Shown here: one piece after another, positions 34,256 to 37,911 of the stretch | Numbering within the stretch: the stretch's first letter is position 1 | Layout of the letters: each line of letters begins with the position of its first letter | Assembly: GCA_027489355.1 (NCBI GenBank) | Contig: JAIXZY010000064.1 | Location: 1 to 37,911 of the forward strand | DNA from: Paracoccaceae bacterium | GTDB lineage: Bacteria; Pseudomonadota; Alphaproteobacteria; Rhodobacterales; Rhodobacteraceae | Length of the DNA: 37,911 bases | Reading direction: 5' to 3' | Position numbers and translations under genes: made by a program | The notes under the pieces: model-generated | What the model saw: only the letters and a program-made list of their open reading frames with translations | Told to the model about the DNA's origin: nothing | Databases searched by the model: none

Positions 34256-36329
34256 GGGTGACAGCTTTCGCTTGGCGCAGGGTGATGCAGTCGACGGCAA
34301 GGGCGCCGTTGGGACCGGCGAGGACCGGGTTGATCTCAAGTTCGGCAATCCTTCCGCGCGCCCCGGCTGCGACGGCGCTGAAGCGCGCGATCAGGGCACA
34401 AAGGGCCTCAAGGTCCACGGGTTCGCGGCCGCGTGCCCCGATCAGCAGGGGATAGCCTTTCAGCGACTGGAGGGCTTGAAGCGCCTCTGCCGGGCTGAAG
34501 GGGGGAACAAGCGCAGTGGTGTCGCGGAAGATCTCGGTGAAGATGCCGCCGAAGCCCAGGGTCACCAAGGGACCGAAGTCGGGGTCGGTGGTCATGCCCA
34601 GGATCAGTTCGACCCCCTCGGCCATGGCTTGCGCGATGATTGGCGCGCCGGGGTGACGCTTGCGCAGCAGGGTCAGGGCCGAGCAGGCCTCGGCAAGGGT
34701 CCGGATGTTCAGGACGACGCCGCCCTGGTCCGATTTGTGGGCAATGGCGGGGTCGTCGATCTTCAGCGCGATGGGAAGGCCGTGCCGGGCCGCGAAAGCC
34801 GCGAGGTCCCCCGGCGTGCGGACATCGACGAAGGGTGCGCAAGCAATTCCGACGCATTGCAGAAGGCGGAAGCCGTCCAGGCTGCGCAGGCTGTCCTGCG
34901 GCGCAGCATCCAGTAGGGCTTGTGCCGCTTCGGGTAGGGGCAGGGGCGGGGCCGGCTGGGCCGCATGGCGGCCGAAGTGGTAGCGGCGCAGATGATGAAG
35001 GGCAGCGAGCCCGGTCTCGGTTCCCATCAGCACGGCAATCCCGCGTCCGCGGAGTTCTGCGGCAATGGCGGGTGACAGGGTCGTCGCGATATTGCCCATC
35101 ACCACCACGGGTTTGTCCGTGGCCTGATGCACCTTGCGGATGGCCGCCGCCGACATTTCCGAAAAGTTGCGGTCCGGCGGCAGATTGGTTGCCATCACAA
35201 CCATGCCCACGCCGGGATCGCGGGCCATCTCGGTCAGGACCGGGGCCATCACATCGCCCCCGTCGCCCCAATAGTCCAGCGGGTTCGACGGCTCCATCCC
35301 CGGGTCCAGATGTGCGCCCACGGCGGCGAGGGTCTGGGGCTGAAGCGTCGCGAAGGGTAGGCCGCGGTCGGCCGCGAGGTCGACAATCAGCTGCCGCTCA
35401 CCGCCAGAGTCGGTTCCAAGCGCGATGCCGGGCGCGGTCATCGGGCGGGTCATGGCCAGAAGCTCGGCCGTGTCCAGAAGCTCGTCCAGGCTGCGCACGG
35501 AAATGACGCCAAGTCGCGCGAACATCGCGTCATAGGCTGCGCTGGAACCCGAGAGGGCGCCGGAATGCGAGATGGCGAAGGTCTTGGAGGCCTCCGTCCG
35601 TCCCAGCTTCAGCGCAATGATCGGCACGCTCCGCGACCGGGCCAGTTCGGCGGCCTCGATGAAGGCGGCAGGGTCGCGGACGGTTTCCAGCACACAGGCG
35701 ATGACCCGGACATCGGTCTGTTCCAGGAAGTGCCTGATATAATCGGCAAGGCCGGTGGCCAGCTCTTGTCCGGCCGAAACGGCGTAGTCGAAACCCATCT
35801 GCCGACGGTTCCCCACCAGCCCGGACCAGCTGGACCCCGAATGCGAGATGAGCGCAACGCCCGACGGCGGGGGCAGATCGTGAAATGGCATGCCGGTCAT
35901 TTGCAGGCGGTCGGGAAGGTTGAGAAATCCCATGCAGTTCGCCCCGCAGACCGCCATGCCTGCGTCGCGCGCGATGGCGCGGATCGCCTCCATCCTGGGG
36001 CGGCCGGCATCGGTTTCTCCATGGGCGCGGCTGAAGAGCACGGCCCCTTTCACTCCGGCCGCAGCGGCTGCTTCCATCGCATCGACTATCAGCGTGTCGC
36101 CGATTGCGAAGGCCACACAATCCACACCGCCGGGGATGCTGGACAGCTTTGGGTGACAGGGTTCCGCGCCGATCCGGTCGTAGCGCGGGTTCACGAGGTG
36201 GACCGCGCCGGGATAGCCCAGCGATTGGATCGCCGTGGCGAGGTTCGCCCCAAAGCTCCCGGGCCTGGGGCTGGCGCCCACCACCGCGATGGACTTTGGC
36301 CTGAGCAAAGCCGTCATGGGGCTGTTCAT
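34248..36329 (-). CDS. acyl-CoA synthetase (ADP-forming), acetate--CoA ligase family
   Basis: This 693-residue single-chain enzyme has a CoA-binding Rossmann domain (RPKSIAVVGASPRPGSFG, 10-27) and succinyl-CoA-ligase-like domains with the phospho-histidine candidate H255 in ISHSGALSGSS. It ends with an ATP-grasp domain (about 475-693, ALKIDDPAIAHKSDQGGV, FGGIFTEIFRD, AELEINPVL). The family makes an acyl-CoA from acid, CoA and ATP, releasing ADP, or runs in reverse. AAGGACG precedes the ATG, and only 2 nt separate it from the upstream dehydrogenase. Homologues commonly act on aryl, short-chain or hydroxy acids; the substrate here is unknown. Confidence 0.93.
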   Translation of the reverse strand: MNSPMTALLRPKSIAVVGASPRPGSFGANLATAIQSLGYPGAVHLVNPRYDRIGAEPCHPKLSSIPGGVDCVAFAIGDTLIVDAMEAAAAAGVKGAVLFSRAHGETDAGRPRMEAIRAIARDAGMAVCGANCMGFLNLPDRLQMTGMPFHDLPPPSGVALISHSGSSWSGLVGNRRQMGFDYAVSAGQELATGLADYIRHFLEQTDVRVIACVLETVRDPAAFIEAAELARSRSVPIIALKLGRTEASKTFAISHSGALSGSSAAYDAMFARLGVISVRSLDELLDTAELLAMTRPMTAPGIALGTDSGGERQLIVDLAADRGLPFATLQPQTLAAVGAHLDPGMEPSNPLDYWGDGGDVMAPVLTEMARDPGVGMVVMATNLPPDRNFSEMSAAAIRKVHQATDKPVVVMGNIATTLSPAIAAELRGRGIAVLMGTETGLAALHHLRRYHFGRHAAQPAPPLPLPEAAQALLDAAPQDSLRSLDGFRLLQCVGIACAPFVDVRTPGDLAAFAARHGLPIALKIDDPAIAHKSDQGGVVLNIRTLAEACSALTLLRKRHPGAPIIAQAMAEGVELILGMTTDPDFGPLVTLGFGGIFTEIFRDTTALVPPFSPAEALQALQSLKGYPLLIGARGREPVDLEALCALIARFSAVAAGARGRIAELEINPVLAGPNGALAVDCITLRQAKAVTHD

Positions 36330-36331
36330 CG

Positions 36332-37911
36332 TCAGGCGTCCTTTCTTGAGCAGGTCAGGTCCGACAGGAAGAGGCGAGTGGCGGCGTATCCGTCATGGAT
36401 CGCCTCTTCGGCGCTGCGGGCCATGGTGCAATCGCCGACGGTGATGAAGGGCAGGCCCAGATCATGCATCTGGCCCTCCAGTGCGTTGCGCGGGGCGTTG
36501 CCGGCGACCCGGACAACGGTGTCCACCCCCTCAAGGACGATGGGCGCGCCGCTGGCGGCATGAGTGAAATACGCCGTGTCGGTGTCGAGGCCAAATAAAC
36601 GGGCGTAGGGGATGACCTCGATCTTCGCCTCGTGCAATTTGCCCGCCCAATGGTCGCGAACGTATTGCTGAAGGTTCTGCCCTGCGCAGATCCCGTTCAC
36701 CGCCAGCCGCACCTGATGCCCCCTGCGTGCCAGAAGCAGCGCGAGGCCCGGCCCGATCCAGTCACAGCGCCAGTCGGCCACCACGACGCGCCCACCCGGA
36801 CTGGACGAGCCGGCCAGCACCTCGGTCGCCTCAAGCAGATGGCCGTCGCCTTCGACTTCGGCGGGAACAGGGGCTGATCCGGTGGCAAGAATGACGGCCT
36901 CGGCGCCCGAGGCGCGCAGAAAGGCCGGAGCGACGGGCGTGTTCAGACGCACCTCGACCTGCCGCAAGGACAGCTCGGTCTGAAGGTTGGTGATCAGTCC
37001 ACCGAACTCGGCCCGGTCCGGCAGCATCTGCGCCAGAAGTGCCTGCCCGCCAAGCTGCGGGGCGGCTTCGGCGAGAAGCACCTGGTGACCCATTTCTGCG
37101 GCGGTGACGGCCGCCTTCATTCCCGCAGGCCCCCCGCCCGCCACCACAACCCGCCGCGCGCGCGGGGGGACGGGCAGCCGGTCAAAGCGTCGCTCGCGGC
37201 CCGTGACCGGGTTCTGGATGCAGGAAATCGGGTTGCCGGCGTGGAAATGTCCGATGCAGGCCTGATTGCAGCCGATGCAGGCGCGGATCTCGTCCGCGCG
37301 GCCGCCCATGGCCTTGCGCGGCATGTCGGGGTCCACGATCAGGGCGCGGGTCATGCCGCACATGTCGGCCTGACCCGCAGCCAGGACGGCTTCGGCAATC
37401 TGGGGCTGGTTGATGCGGCCGGCGACAAAGACCGGAACCTTGACCGCCGCCCGGATCGCCGCGGCCCGTGGCGCGACATAGGCAGTGTCGATCTCCATCG
37501 GTGGCACGACATGGATCGACCCGCCAAGGGCCGCCATGGTACCCATCGTGGTGTTGACATAGTCGACCAGGCCCTCTTCGGCCAGTTGCCGGCAGATACC
37601 GATGACCGTGGATTGATCGAGGCCGCCGACGTCATCCTCGTCGGCCGAGATGCGCAGTCCCAGCACGACGCTGTCGCCGATCGCCTTGCGCGCGCCGATC
37701 AGCGCCTCTTTCAGCGGGCGCAGCCGGTTTTCGGCGCAACCGCCATAGATGTCCTCGCGCCGGTTCGAGGCGGGGTTCAGGAACTGTGCGAAGAGAAGGC
37801 CGTGGCTCGCCATGAGTTCGACCCCGTCGTAGCCCGCCTCGGCATAGCGGCGGGGGCCCTGGGGCGCCGCTTCGATGGTTTCCGCCACCCCCGCGGTCGG
37901 CACCTCGCGCG
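36332..37911 (-). CDS. Fe-S/FMN/FAD oxidoreductase (FadH/trimethylamine dehydrogenase family), 5' end outside window
   Basis: At least 526 residues are present; the start lies beyond 37911 (the frame stays open as ..REVPTAG). The N-terminal part is an old-yellow-enzyme FMN barrel (AGYDGVELMASHG, FLNPASNRREDIYGG, VFVAGRI). Next comes a 4Fe-4S motif C-x2-C-x3-C-x11-C (CIGCNQACIGHFHAGNPISC), then FAD- and pyridine-nucleotide-like domains (RRVVVAGGGPAGMKAA). This is the layout of 2,4-dienoyl-CoA reductase and of di/trimethylamine and histamine dehydrogenases. With acyl-CoA genes downstream, an enoyl/dienoyl-CoA reductase is the more likely role; amine dehydrogenation is an alternative. It heads the visible part of the leftward three-gene unit. 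Confidence 0.92.
   Translation of the reverse strand, partial: REVPTAGVAETIEAAPQGPRRYAEAGYDGVELMASHGLLFAQFLNPASNRREDIYGGCAENRLRPLKEALIGARKAIGDSVVLGLRISADEDDVGGLDQSTVIGICRQLAEEGLVDYVNTTMGTMAALGGSIHVVPPMEIDTAYVAPRAAAIRAAVKVPVFVAGRINQPQIAEAVLAAGQADMCGMTRALIVDPDMPRKAMGGRADEIRACIGCNQACIGHFHAGNPISCIQNPVTGRERRFDRLPVPPRARRVVVAGGGPAGMKAAVTAAEMGHQVLLAEAAPQLGGQALLAQMLPDRAEFGGLITNLQTELSLRQVEVRLNTPVAPAFLRASGAEAVILATGSAPVPAEVEGDGHLLEATEVLAGSSSPGGRVVVADWRCDWIGPGLALLLARRGHQVRLAVNGICAGQNLQQYVRDHWAGKLHEAKIEVIPYARLFGLDTDTAYFTHAASGAPIVLEGVDTVVRVAGNAPRNALEGQMHDLGLPFITVGDCTMARSAEEAIHDGYAATRLFLSDLTCSRKDA

Overview
The window is GC-rich DNA with dense, tightly packed genes. Many starts overlap the preceding stop as ATGA, and a CCA-encoding initiator tRNA with a C1xA72 mismatch is present. 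Together with the protein families this points to an alphaproteobacterium, most likely a Rhodobacterales (Paracoccus-like) chromosome or chromid. That placement is inference from gene style, not from a marker gene.

Layout. (1) 42-169: tRNA-fMet and its terminator. (2) 425-3823: one large gene, an SF1 (UPF1/COG1112-type) helicase fused to a C-terminal PLD nuclease domain. This is the architecture of the single-gene Mokosh type II anti-phage system, placed right behind the tRNA. (3) 3824-4386: a possible small gene, a frameshifted scrap of a thiolase gene and two strong hairpins. (4) 4387-27619: a 23-kb catabolic cluster in four transcription units facing each other in pairs. One leftward unit (13601 to 4387) encodes a fused 2-oxoacid dehydrogenase E1, a periplasmic peptide/amine-type binding protein, a class III aminotransferase-like enzyme, a class IV aminotransferase resembling (R)-selective amine transaminases, a PcaF-type thiolase, a flavin amine oxidase and a cupin. 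A rightward unit (13767-16808) encodes an acyl-CoA dehydrogenase, an OtnK-type tetronate kinase and an OtnC-type class II aldolase. A leftward unit (18948 to 16812) encodes an IclR regulator and an AcoC-like E2 in which an alpha/beta hydrolase replaces the acyltransferase domain. A rightward unit (19107-27619) encodes a DppBCDF-type importer, a class III CoA-transferase, a fused enoyl-CoA hydratase/3-hydroxyacyl-CoA dehydrogenase and an aldehyde dehydrogenase. The two divergent promoter regions carry similar 15-bp palindromes, a plausible shared IclR operator.

(5) 27620-33445: a decayed accessory zone. It holds a DUF3489-type wHTH gene, a ParB-type DNA methyltransferase remnant, a GGCTTCC-rich repeat patch, the C-terminal half of an AIPR abortive-infection gene cut off by a degenerate IS3-family element, and fragments of a phage GpA terminase, a metallophosphatase, a UvrD/HelD helicase and an IS5-family transposase. 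(6) 33446-37911: a second leftward acyl-CoA unit with enoyl-CoA hydratase, an ADP-forming acyl-CoA synthetase and a 4Fe-4S/FMN/FAD dehydrogenase of the 2,4-dienoyl-CoA reductase/trimethylamine dehydrogenase family that runs off the window.

Working together (inference): an amine-bearing small molecule is bound and imported, deaminated by transaminase and/or amine oxidase, oxidised by the aldehyde dehydrogenase, activated by the CoA-transferase (or made into acyl-CoA by E1/E2), and beta-oxidised by acyl-CoA dehydrogenase, hydratase/dehydrogenase and a thiolase of the 3-oxoadipyl-CoA type. The substrate is not evident from sequence. The most notable items are the Mokosh II-like gene beside the tRNA, the (R)-amine-transaminase-like gene inside a complete catabolic cluster, and the shared putative operator.
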